From NCBI GenBank assembly GCA_022825925.1, contig JAJDVW010000115.1, positions 1 to 34,083 of the forward strand: a stretch of DNA of 34,083 bases. Reading direction: 5' to 3'. The notes beneath the pieces were generated by a model, which ran no database searches, had not been told where the DNA came from, and saw only the letters and a program-made list of their open reading frames with translations. Position numbers and translations under genes: made by a program. How positions within the stretch are numbered: the stretch's first letter is position 1; every line of letters begins with the position of its first letter. This stretch comes from Pseudomonadales bacterium. Its GTDB lineage: Bacteria; Pseudomonadota; Gammaproteobacteria; Pseudomonadales; Azotimanducaceae. Below, piece by piece: positions 17,003 to 24,761 of the stretch.

Positions 17003-17677
17003 ATGGATGAGGTCACCTTCAAGAAGGCTGTGAACTACGCCAAGGTGTGCATGGCCATATCTCCGCTCCGCGACAAGTCGAGCCCTGAGACCCTGGTAGC
17101 GGTGGTCGAGGACCTACCGCCTGACATCCAGCATGGTGCGCTGATCCATCTGATCGGTCGTTCTAGGCACCATCTTGCTGATTGGGATGCGGTGAGGGCT
17201 TTGGCGATACGGAGCCTGCGTGATCCGTTCGCTACTGGGGTTCTGCCAGGTGACAGCCACCTCGACAACAGCCGCTACTACCGATTCCCGGTTGAACTTG
17301 CCGACTGGCTAGCAGACGTCTTGGAAGGCGAGCGGAGCCGTCCAAGGAAGGGCAGCGATCGGTTGTACAACCGCGACATGTTGATGGGAGAGGCCATCCT
17401 CGAGTTGGTTCGGTCCTTCGGCATCCGACCGACGAGGAGCAAGGCGAAAAAGAGCGCTAGTCCAGTGCACTGCTGCGCCGAGGGAGGGTCGGCGTGCGAT
17501 GTCGTCGGCGTCGCCCGCGACGTACACGGCTACGGAAACGTCGAACGAATCTGGCGAAAGGTGTCGAAGGACCTCGACCAGGAGACGCACACCGTCTTTC
17601 GGGGACGCTTCTTTGAGTTCGTCCTAGCCAATGCCGACAAACTAATAGGACGCCCCAAAACGGAACGGCAGGCATGA
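17003..17677 (+). CDS. Conserved-looking hypothetical protein (224 residues), island cargo
   Basis: ATG at 17003 is preferred over an upstream in-frame ATG at 16904 because the intervening translation is Pro/Gly-rich and the stretch starting MDEVTFKKAVNYAKVCM is protein-like; GGAGG at 16985-16989 is rather far upstream. The N-terminal 110 residues are helical. The C-terminal half contains RDMLMGEAILELVRSFGIRPTR, then ACDVVGVA and YGNVERIWRKV, a pattern I associate with uncharacterised proteins on proteobacterial integrative elements, possibly DNA-binding. Base composition appears lower in GC than the neighbours, which suggests recent transfer. No function is assigned. Confidence 0.75.
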   Translation: MDEVTFKKAVNYAKVCMAISPLRDKSSPETLVAVVEDLPPDIQHGALIHLIGRSRHHLADWDAVRALAIRSLRDPFATGVLPGDSHLDNSRYYRFPVELADWLADVLEGERSRPRKGSDRLYNRDMLMGEAILELVRSFGIRPTRSKAKKSASPVHCCAEGGSACDVVGVARDVHGYGNVERIWRKVSKDLDQETHTVFRGRFFEFVLANADKLIGRPKTERQA

Positions 17678-17734
17678 TTCGGGAAGACCCAATCCCGGAG
17701 TGTTTGCCAGATGATCGACAGAAATTCGAACCGC

Positions 17735-17844
17735 GGGGTTCTCCTGTTCCAAGATCGCACCTGGGTGGCGAGGTCGGAGCGCACGCGGAGAACCAGCCGG
17801 GTTGACCGGTCGAGCACCGGCGGCACCCTAGGGTTCCGACGGAC
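17735..17844. repeat. Leader repeat, copy 2 (orphan, diverged)
   Basis: This 110-base segment starts GGGGTTCTCCTGTTCC and ends TTCCGACGGAC, matching in order the ends and inner blocks (GCGAGGTCGGAGCGC, GCGGAGAACC, GGGTTGACCGG) of the zinc-ribbon gene leader at 15983-16150, minus about 58 bases of inner sequence. Here no ATG follows the AGGAG on the minus strand, so the gene once attached is lost or was never copied. It lies directly upstream of the nuclease gene at 17858. Confidence 0.7.
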
Positions 17845-17857
17845 GGAGGCGTGACGT

Positions 17858-19030
17858 ATGCTGCCGTCCGGTCGACGAACGAAACGCGATGAAGTGCCCG
17901 AGCGCATTTACACATGGACCGGGGAGCGCGCTCTCGAGGCGCTGGAAGAGACGGCTTTCGACACCGAGGACGAACTGCAGGCGCTGATCGCTGAGCACCC
18001 GGAACTACTGGACGGGGAGCAGATTCGGCCCGGGGACGCGCGCCGCTGGATACTCATCAAGAGGGAAAAGAGCATCGCCGCGGCTGCCGGCGGCAGCGCC
18101 GTGTGGTCCGTCGACCATTTGATCGTCGATCAGGACGCCGTGCCCACGCTCGTCGAGGTCAAGCGCGGGTCGAACCCGGAAGTGAGACGGACGATCGTCG
18201 GACAGATGCTGGAGTACGCGGCGCACGCGGCGGAGACCTGGGCGGTGGAGGAACTGCGCGAGGCTTTCGAGCGCGGGGCGAACGAGGACGGCCGCGATCC
18301 GGGTGACGAGCTTGCAGCGTTGCTGGGGTCGGAAGGCCAACCGGACGCGGACGCCTTCTGGGAGGACGTGTCCACGAACCTGGCGGCGCGGCGGCTGCGG
18401 CTGCTGTTCGTTGCGGACGCGATACCCGATCCGTTGGTGCGGGTGGCGACATTCCTCAACGCGCAGATGCCGGACATCGAGGTCCTCGCCGTCGAGATCA
18501 AGCGCTTTCGCGGTGGGTCCGTGCAGACGGTCGTGCCCCGCGTCATCGGCAGGACGGCCGCTTCGGCAGGCCGTAGCCGTCCGGCTCCGCGCCTGTCGCG
18601 CGAGTCGTTCCTTGACGGGTTTGCGGACGAAGGCGTCAGGGGCGTTGCGGAGCGGCTCCTGGATGCCGCGGCGGAGTCGGGAGGGGAAATCTCCTATGGC
18701 GGCTCGTTCGGGCTGAGCGTGCGCGTGAGGTGTTCGCTATGGCCGCAGCCGGTCAGCGTCGCGTGGCTCTACTCGGAGCCGGGCAAGGGGTGGATGAGGA
18801 CGCGGGACTTCTCGTTCGGCACGTCGGTGCTCGCCGTAGAGGATCTGCCGGACGAGCTGCGGGCCGTGCTCGAGTCGTGGACTGGGCGTTTCGCGGCGGA
18901 CGCGTTCGTCAAGGACGCGTCAAGCAAGGGTGTCAAGGCATGGGCGGTCAGGCACGAAACCGCGCTTCGGCATCAGGACGATTTGGTCGAGAGGCTTCGC
19001 GGCGTGATAGGAGCGTTGCGCGAGCTCTGA
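17858..19030 (+). CDS. PD-(D/E)xK nuclease-like protein
   Basis: A 390-residue product; ATG 17858 or GTG 17894 (VPERIY) could be the start. Around residues 37-125 it has a RecB/NucS-like nuclease core: EDELQALIAEHPELL (38-52), VDHLIV with D86, the E100-V-K102 pair in LVEVKRGS, and Q116 in GQMLEYAAH. This matches the PD-(D/E)xK superfamily, where D, E and K bind metal and cut DNA. The remaining 260 residues contain a second alpha/beta segment (RRLRLLFVADAIPDPLVRVA) and an unrecognised C-terminal domain. Proteins of this build occur in defence islands and mobile elements. Substrate unknown. It is followed after 150 bases by a second nuclease-like gene in the same direction. Confidence 0.8.
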   Translation: MLPSGRRTKRDEVPERIYTWTGERALEALEETAFDTEDELQALIAEHPELLDGEQIRPGDARRWILIKREKSIAAAAGGSAVWSVDHLIVDQDAVPTLVEVKRGSNPEVRRTIVGQMLEYAAHAAETWAVEELREAFERGANEDGRDPGDELAALLGSEGQPDADAFWEDVSTNLAARRLRLLFVADAIPDPLVRVATFLNAQMPDIEVLAVEIKRFRGGSVQTVVPRVIGRTAASAGRSRPAPRLSRESFLDGFADEGVRGVAERLLDAAAESGGEISYGGSFGLSVRVRCSLWPQPVSVAWLYSEPGKGWMRTRDFSFGTSVLAVEDLPDELRAVLESWTGRFAADAFVKDASSKGVKAWAVRHETALRHQDDLVERLRGVIGALREL

Positions 19031-19183
19031 CGCGACCCTTGGCGTGCGATCTTTGACCCCGACCGAGTTCGGAGGGCAGTGTGCCGCCGGAGCGTAGCGG
19101 CAGTCGTCGCGCAAGCCTCTGTGGGCCGAGGCGGTACCGTACCGTCTGATACGATTCGCGACGGCGCATGGTCGGAGACTGCA

Positions 19184-19909
19184 ATGGCTAAGGGGATTAG
19201 CGCGCGCATCCGCGAGGAGGCGATTCGGATCATCGCGGATCACCCAGAGGGCATCCGGTATTCGGACCTACAGCGACAGATCCATGAGATCGATGGCTCG
19301 TTCAAAATGAACACGATTGCGGGCTCGATCTATGACCTTGACGACCGCTTCGTCGAGGTGGAAAAGCCGAGTCGTGGCCTGTATCGGATGAGAGAGGCTG
19401 ACGCGGACGCAGTGGCTGCGCCGACGACGGCGGCGATTCAAGAAGAAGAGTTCTATTTGCCGTTCGCGGACTGGTTGAGGAACGACCTTGAAGACGTGAC
19501 AAAGGCGATTCCGTTGGGCGGGAAGCGATTCAGGGACAAATGGGGCACCCCGGATGTGATCGGAAAGCGGGACTCGAGGCCGAGCGACATCGTGAAATCC
19601 CCGATCGAGATAGTCTCGGCGGAGATCAAAACGAACACCAACGAACTCATCACGGCTTTCGGTCAGGCTTGCGCCTATTGCCTGTTCAGCCACAGATCGT
19701 ATCTGGTGGTTCCAGCGAAGGCGACCAAGGACGATCTATCGAGGCTGGACTCCCTTTGTCAGGTATTCGGCCTAGGGTTTGTGCTGTTCGATGCCGAGTG
19801 TGTGGATGACCCCAAGTTTGACATCCGCGTCCGTCCCAAAAGGCAGGATCCTGACCTCCATTACACCAACAAGTACATGAAGGAGATTGAGTCGGAGCTG
19901 TTTCGGTAG
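19184..19909 (+). CDS. Winged-helix plus PD-(D/E)xK nuclease-like protein
   Basis: ATG 19184 gives 241 residues; longer frames (from 19079) add Arg/Val-rich sequence and were rejected. Residues 1-70 look like a winged-helix DNA-binding domain (ARIREEAIRIIADHPEGIRY, then SDLQRQI...IAGSIYDL and a GLYRM wing). Residues about 88-180 fit a PD-(D/E)xK fold: EEEFY, D124 in WGTPDVIG, E147-I-K149 in SAEIKTN, and Q161 in AFGQACAYCLFS, followed by the core strand RSYLVVP. It could be a sequence-directed restriction-like nuclease. It sits just inside the P4-type integrase, in the usual cargo position, and its lower GC suggests foreign origin. Confidence 0.8.
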   Translation: MAKGISARIREEAIRIIADHPEGIRYSDLQRQIHEIDGSFKMNTIAGSIYDLDDRFVEVEKPSRGLYRMREADADAVAAPTTAAIQEEEFYLPFADWLRNDLEDVTKAIPLGGKRFRDKWGTPDVIGKRDSRPSDIVKSPIEIVSAEIKTNTNELITAFGQACAYCLFSHRSYLVVPAKATKDDLSRLDSLCQVFGLGFVLFDAECVDDPKFDIRVRPKRQDPDLHYTNKYMKEIESELFR

Positions 19910-19972
19910 ACGCCCCAAGGCGGCCCTCGAGATCCGAAAGTGGCCGCGTGGGATTCTGCCTAGGGATAAGGC

Positions 19973-21148
19973 TCAGGCGGCGAACGCCGCGACGTAATCG
20001 GCCCAGTCGTCCATCAGGACGCGTCGGTGCTCGAAGAGATCGCTACGACGGTATGCCGCTTCGACGCGATCGCTGTTCACGTGAGCCAAGGCAAGCTCGC
20101 AGACCTCGCGAGGCACTTCGGTCCTTTCCGCGGCCCAGTCCCTGAAGCTGGACCGGAAGCCATGCGGAACGGCGCCGATGCCCAGTTCGCGCAGCAGCTT
20201 CGAGAGGGTGCTGTCGCTCAGTACGCGGCCGGTGGGGGACGGAAACACCAGGCCGCTCCTGTCGGAGAGTTCGCGTGCCTCGTCGAGGACGGCCACCGCA
20301 CGGTCTGACAGCGGCACCCGGTGCTCCAGCTTGGCCTTCATGCGCTCGGGCGGCACGGTCCAGGTGGCGGCGGCGGCGTCCACCTCGTCCCACCGCGCCC
20401 CGCGGACCTCGCCCGAGCGGCAGGCGGTCAGCACCAGAAACTCGAAGGCGAGCGCGGTCGCCCGGTGCGCCTTCGAGGTGCGGACCCGCCCCAGCGCTTC
20501 GGCGACCTGCGCGTGCGGCAGCGCTCTCTGGTGCTGGCGGCGCACGCTGTTCTTCGGCAACGCGGCGGAGATCGCGTCGCCGGCGGGGTTGTCCTCGCGG
20601 TAGCCCTGCGCGACGGCCCATTTCATGACCGCGCCGATGCGCTGCCGGACGCGCCTCGCGGTTTCCCGCTTCGTGGACCAGATCGGCAGCAGCACCTCCA
20701 TGACGTCGGCGGTGCTGATGCGATCCACGCGCCTGGCGCCGATCTTCGGCACGGCGTAGTCACGCAGGCTGGCGCGCCATTGGGCGGCGGACTTGCCGCC
20801 GTCCTTCCAGTTCTCGGCGTGGATCCCGATGACCTTCTCGACGGCCTGCTCGAAGGTCGGCGCGCGGCTGGCCCGGTCGCGGGGATCGCGGCCTTCCGAG
20901 ACGGTCCGCGCGTTGGCGAGGGCTTTCTGCCGCGCGCGGGCGAGCGTGACCACCGGGTAGGCGCCGAGGCCCACGTTGGCGGCCTTTCCGTCGAGGCGTA
21001 TTCTCTGGGCCCAGGACTTGGAGAAGCCGCCGGTGGAGGCTTCCTTCACAAGAAGGCTCAGGCCGTGTCCGCCACGTCCATCGCCGTATCTGCCGGGAAT
21101 GTTGACGGTGTTGACGAAGGTGGCGGAGAGTCGCTTGGGGCGTTTCAT
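19973..21148 (-). CDS. P4-type tyrosine integrase (DUF4102 family)
   Basis: A 391-residue site-specific recombinase from ATG 21148. The N-terminus (residues 1-90) has the DUF4102 arm-binding domain typical of P4-like island integrases (AQRIRLDGKAANVGLGAYP, ARARQKALANA). The catalytic domain has R244 (TACRSGEVRG), K271/K273 (MKAKLEHRVPLS), H329-G-F-R332, H356 (ALAHVNSD) and Y366 (AAYRRSD). Length and residues are complete, so it is probably active. Its position beside a sharp change to GC-rich metabolic genes marks the right edge of the genomic island, with the attachment site expected in 21149-21260. Two TATCAC repeats near the start codon may be arm or operator sites. Confidence 0.95.
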   Translation of the reverse strand: MKRPKRLSATFVNTVNIPGRYGDGRGGHGLSLLVKEASTGGFSKSWAQRIRLDGKAANVGLGAYPVVTLARARQKALANARTVSEGRDPRDRASRAPTFEQAVEKVIGIHAENWKDGGKSAAQWRASLRDYAVPKIGARRVDRISTADVMEVLLPIWSTKRETARRVRQRIGAVMKWAVAQGYREDNPAGDAISAALPKNSVRRQHQRALPHAQVAEALGRVRTSKAHRATALAFEFLVLTACRSGEVRGARWDEVDAAAATWTVPPERMKAKLEHRVPLSDRAVAVLDEARELSDRSGLVFPSPTGRVLSDSTLSKLLRELGIGAVPHGFRSSFRDWAAERTEVPREVCELALAHVNSDRVEAAYRRSDLFEHRRVLMDDWADYVAAFAA

Positions 21149-21160
21149 CGGCGCTTATGC

Positions 21161-21178
21161 TATCACTTCCGTTATCAC
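21161..21178. repeat. TATCAC direct repeats upstream of the integrase
   Basis: TATCAC occurs at 21161-21166 and 21173-21178, 12 bases apart, close to one helical turn, 13-30 bases upstream of the integrase ATG at 21148. Such phased repeats suit arm-type integrase sites or a repressor/excisionase operator. Confidence 0.35.
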
Positions 21179-21234
21179 AATTATGGGAAGTATGCGCGGA
21201 TCGACGAGAAACGTCAAGGAACTAAAATACTAAA

Positions 21235-21251
21235 CTTATCAGACTGTTAAG
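21235..21251. other. Imperfect 17-bp palindrome, candidate recombination core or operator
   Basis: CTTATCAGACTGTTAAG reads as CTTA-t-CAG-a-CTG-t-TAAG, eight-base arms with one mismatch around a central A. It sits at the junction between the AT-rich integrase flank and the receptor gene, where an attachment site is expected. No second copy was found in the window, so a role in attachment cannot be shown. Confidence 0.3.
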
Positions 21252-21475
21252 TGAACTTTGGGAGGTGTTGGGAGGCGGCCGAAATCCGCGTTCTGGCGGT
21301 CTCCCTCTCCGCCAAACCCTACGCGGCAAGCCCGACGGCCCTGTCGCCCGCGCCTCCGGCGGACGTCTTGTCGCTCGCCTGGAAGGCCGAGGCGTGCCGC
21401 TCGCATGGTCTTCCGACGAGGATGCACGGTAGCGAGGACGCAGTGTCTGCGGAGACGAATGCAGAAGGGGGGCGT

Positions 21476-24400
21476 GTGCATCGAGCGCCAGCGTCCGGCC
21501 GGCCCGGAAGCCGGTACAAGGTGGCGCCGCCGGGATTGCGCGCGGTGGTCTGGCTATGGAGCGCCATGCAGTTGGCCGGCCATGCGAGCGCTGCTCCGGC
21601 CGCGGGTGTCGATGGTGCGCCGGCCGAAATCGAGGAGATCATCGTCATTGGCACGGCCATCCGCGGCACCCCTGTCGATGCACACCATTCGGTGACCGTC
21701 GCGGACCGCGATGCGCTCGAGCGTCAAGGGTGGCCGTTGACGGTCGATCTGTTCAAGCAACTGGGGGCCAGCAACGGCGTCGTCGGGGAGCGGCAGAGCT
21801 GGTACAACTCCAGTCTCCCGAACACCATTCTGGAGAGCGTATCGAACGTCAATCTGCGGGGCCTCGGGGCATCTAGGACGCTGGTCCTGTTCAATGGGCA
21901 ACGTCAGACCTACCTGCCCGCGCGGCTGATCGGCGGCCGCTTCGTCGATATCGGCGCCTTGCCGTCCGTGGCGGTCGACAGGATCGAGGTGCTCAAGGAG
22001 GGAGCAAGCGCGATCTACGGCTCGGACGCGGTGGGGGGGATCGTCAACTTGGTGACGCGCGACGACTTCGAGGGCCTGGAAGCCACCGTGTCCTACGACG
22101 GTTACGACGCCGCCCGCGACTTGTTGGCAGGTGCGATCTGGGGCGGTGCGCTGGCCGACGCCAATGCGGTGGTCGCGGTGGAGCTTGAACGCCGTGGCGA
22201 GTTGCAGGCAGCGGACCGCGACTGGGCGCTCCGGCCGTTGCTCGACCCTTGGCGCGCGGGGTGGTCCAGCGTTGGCAATCCCGGGTACTTCTGGTTTCCC
22301 GAAGGCATCGACACGGCCACCACCTCGCGCGTGAACGTGATCGAGGCTCTCAAAGCCGTGCAGTGGAACGGCAAAGCCGACCCCAATTGCAACGAACTCA
22401 ACGGCTACCCGGCGAGCGCTGCCGTCGATCCCTACTACTGCGTCTTCAACTACCAGCCCTGGGACAACCTGATCGAGGACATCCGCCACACTCGGACGTT
22501 CGCCACGCTTGCCGGACCCCTCGGCCAACGCGCCAGATACCGAATGGAGGCGCTGTGGTCGGCGGCGTCCATGCCCAGATGGCGGACGCAGCCCTCGCAT
22601 CCACCGTTCCCCCTCCTGCATCTCGGATTCATGGAAATCGCACCGTCGCATCCAAACCGGCAGGCTTTCTGTGCAGACGTCGACATGAGCCGCGACTTTG
22701 CGGCGGAATGCGCGCAGGACGAGAACTGGTACTGGCGCGGGCGGCCGTTCGGCAACGGGGATGCGGACCGCCGGGCGCGCAGGGACACGCAAACCTGGCG
22801 CGTTGCCGGAGCCGTGGAGGGCTCTTTGGACGGCCCGGTGTTCTACGACCTTGCGTTGTCGTACTCGGGCGCGAGAGGCAACATCGCGGTTCCCGCCATC
22901 CTGGCGGAACGGCTGTTCCTGGCCTTCCGCGGCTACGGCGGCGCCGAGTGCGGGGTCGGCGTGGTCGCGGACGATTCCCTGGGTCCGGGGATGCGGATTG
23001 CGGACACGGCCAAGCAGCCCGGGACGGGCGGTTGCGCGTACTACAATCCGTTCAGCACCGCCATCCGGAACTCCTCGTTTCCCGGTGCTCCCTACTACCG
23101 CACGGCGAATCCAGACTACGATCCCAGTCAGGCCAATTCCCCCGAACTGTCGGCGTGGATGAACGGCGTCTCCGATCTCGAAAGCGAGACACGACTGCTG
23201 GTCGCCGACTTCACGTTGAGCGGCTCCGGTCTTCGTGAAGCGCTCGGATATGCGGTGGGTTACCAGTTTCGGCGTTTCGATGCGTGGGGCACGCCAAGCG
23301 CGCATGCCGATCTGGGCGTCAACCCGTGCCCCGTGCTTGGCCACGCGGACTGCCTCTCGGGCGGCTTCGGGGCGTTCACCTTCATCAACGGCTACCACGC
23401 CTACGACGCGGCGCAAACGGTCCATCGGGTGTTCGCGGAGTCGGCGATCGGCTTCCACGACCGGTTCGACGTGCAGCTCGCCGCCAACTACGAGCGGTAC
23501 GACGAGGCCGGCAGCGTGGACCCGAAGCTAGCGGTGCGCTGGCGTGCCCGCGACGCCATGACGCTGCGTGCGTCGGTCCAGACCACCTTCCGAACGCCAT
23601 CCGTGGACGACCTTCTCGACGACGTGCCGTTGACGGTTACCCAGAACATCAGCCAGGTGGGCGCGTGGATACCGGTGGACACCTACGGGGATGCCGGCAT
23701 CGAGCCGGAACGGGCGTTCACGTACGACATCGGCGTGGTCGTGTTCCCACTTGCGGGTGCCGAGCTCGCGCTCGACTACTGGAGCTACGACTTCGAGAAC
23801 GTAATCGCCGGGGTGCCACACGACAGGGTCGACGACCTCTACGCGAATCCCCGCACGCAGCATGGCGTGGCGCGATACGTGCATTGCGCCGGCGGCAGGA
23901 GCGACCTTGTCGCAGTCCCGTGCGGCGCAAGATCGATCACGCGCGTCGAGGTGCCGCTGGTCAACTGGCCGGGTGTCGAGACCGCGGGCTTCGACGTGGA
24001 GGCGCGTGCGGTGCTCGAGGCAGGGCCCGGCGAACTGCGCGTCGGCGCCGGCGGCACGTACACGCTCCGCTACGACGTGCGGGCGTTGGTCCTGGACGGG
24101 ATTCCGATACAGGATCCGGTTGCGGCCGCCGGACGGCTGAACTTCGGCAGTCCGCTCGTGGCGCCCATTCCGGACTGGAAGGCCCAGGCGTTCCTGTCCT
24201 ACGAGTGGCGCGACTACCGCGCGAGCCTGTACGTCAACCATGTGTCCTCCTACCTGGATGCGGGCAGCCACGACGGCTACGGGGGCGTTCCGGTGGAGAG
24301 TTTCGACATCGACGGCTTCACGACGCTGGACGTCGGCTTCGGGCGGCGGTTTCCCGCGCTCGGACTGGACGTGGCGTTCCACTTGCTGAATCTCACGGAC

Positions 24401-24508
24401 CGGGAGCCGCCGTTCGCGAACGTGGAACACGCTTACGACGGAATGACGCACAACCCCAAGGGGCGTCGTCTGAAGCTGGTGGTGCGCTATCGGGGCGACC
24501 ACGACTGA
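21476..24508 (+). CDS. TonB-dependent outer-membrane receptor
   Basis: An outer-membrane beta-barrel that imports a bulky or hydrophobic substrate using energy from TonB-ExbBD. GTG 21476 is preferred since AGAAGGGGGG (21463-21472) precedes it and it leaves a signal peptide of about 40 residues (LRAVVWLWSAMQLAGHASAA); ATG 21422 is an alternative. The mature start has a TonB-box-like EEIIVIGT (53-60), then the plug domain with NVNLRGLGASRTLVLFNGQR (125-143) and DRIEVLKEGASAIYGSDAVGG (168-188). The remaining 800 residues form the barrel, ending in alternating strands such as RLKLVVRYRG. At about 1,010 residues it is complete and large, like receptors used for complex organic substrates. It starts the metabolic region and may serve the transporter and oxygenase genes that follow. 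Confidence 0.93.
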   Translation: MHRAPASGRPGSRYKVAPPGLRAVVWLWSAMQLAGHASAAPAAGVDGAPAEIEEIIVIGTAIRGTPVDAHHSVTVADRDALERQGWPLTVDLFKQLGASNGVVGERQSWYNSSLPNTILESVSNVNLRGLGASRTLVLFNGQRQTYLPARLIGGRFVDIGALPSVAVDRIEVLKEGASAIYGSDAVGGIVNLVTRDDFEGLEATVSYDGYDAARDLLAGAIWGGALADANAVVAVELERRGELQAADRDWALRPLLDPWRAGWSSVGNPGYFWFPEGIDTATTSRVNVIEALKAVQWNGKADPNCNELNGYPASAAVDPYYCVFNYQPWDNLIEDIRHTRTFATLAGPLGQRARYRMEALWSAASMPRWRTQPSHPPFPLLHLGFMEIAPSHPNRQAFCADVDMSRDFAAECAQDENWYWRGRPFGNGDADRRARRDTQTWRVAGAVEGSLDGPVFYDLALSYSGARGNIAVPAILAERLFLAFRGYGGAECGVGVVADDSLGPGMRIADTAKQPGTGGCAYYNPFSTAIRNSSFPGAPYYRTANPDYDPSQANSPELSAWMNGVSDLESETRLLVADFTLSGSGLREALGYAVGYQFRRFDAWGTPSAHADLGVNPCPVLGHADCLSGGFGAFTFINGYHAYDAAQTVHRVFAESAIGFHDRFDVQLAANYERYDEAGSVDPKLAVRWRARDAMTLRASVQTTFRTPSVDDLLDDVPLTVTQNISQVGAWIPVDTYGDAGIEPERAFTYDIGVVVFPLAGAELALDYWSYDFENVIAGVPHDRVDDLYANPRTQHGVARYVHCAGGRSDLVAVPCGARSITRVEVPLVNWPGVETAGFDVEARAVLEAGPGELRVGAGGTYTLRYDVRALVLDGIPIQDPVAAAGRLNFGSPLVAPIPDWKAQAFLSYEWRDYRASLYVNHVSSYLDAGSHDGYGGVPVESFDIDGFTTLDVGFGRRFPALGLDVAFHLLNLTDREPPFANVEHAYDGMTHNPKGRRLKLVVRYRGDHD

Positions 24509-24761
24509 GTGCCCCGACCAAGGCCCTTGAGCCCGGCTTCCACGTGCCCGCGGAGCTGGATCGGGTTCGCAGACTTGACGGGATCTCCACAGGTGCCTGC
24601 ATCCACCACGAACGGATAGGCTGTTGGAAGCCCGCGACCGCTTCAAACGGCTACACTGGCCACCAACGGCAGATGGCGGAAATCCAGGGATGATGCGCGG
24701 TAACGGGGCATGGACGGCCCGCATGACGGCTGCGTGAACGACCAAGGCTGAGAGCGAGGCC

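Larger units (their letters stand above)
21149..21475. other. AT-rich noncoding region at the island edge
   Basis: About 330 bases between the integrase start and the receptor gene. The first 100 bases are much richer in A/T than anything around. They contain TATCAC at 21161-21166 and 21173-21178 and an imperfect palindrome at 21235-21251. TAAAAT at 21223-21228 with TCGACG at 21201-21206 (16-base spacing) could be a weak promoter for the receptor. The last 200 bases are GC-rich and open in the receptor frame but precede its likely signal peptide. No tRNA was found. Confidence 0.5.

Noticed and set aside
404..17863. The 12-mer TGACGTATGCTG at 404-415 recurs at 17852-17863, hinting at a shared promoter
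   Set aside because: Flanking sequence differs and no matching -35 element is present at the second copy; too short to claim a common operator.
19127..19160. CGGTACCG palindrome and TACGAT as a promoter of the winged-helix nuclease gene
   Set aside because: No -35-like element lies at a suitable distance and the palindrome is only eight bases.
21121..21316. TGGCGGAGAG (21121) and CTCTCCGCCA (about 21307) as an inverted repeat around the integrase start
   Set aside because: The first copy encodes Leu-Ser-Ala-Thr in the integrase N-terminus; ten GC-rich bases are weak evidence.
21295..21325. TCTCCCTCTCCGCCA near the integrase looks like a tRNA-Ser/Leu 3' end, as used by P4-type integrases
   Set aside because: The T-arm cannot be formed: no complementary GGAGA and no TTCNANN loop at the right spacing, and no full tRNA is nearby.
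21554..23458. Minus-strand frame of 634 codons within the receptor gene
   Set aside because: The + strand frame is an unmistakable TonB-dependent receptor; the minus frame is a GC-bias shadow.
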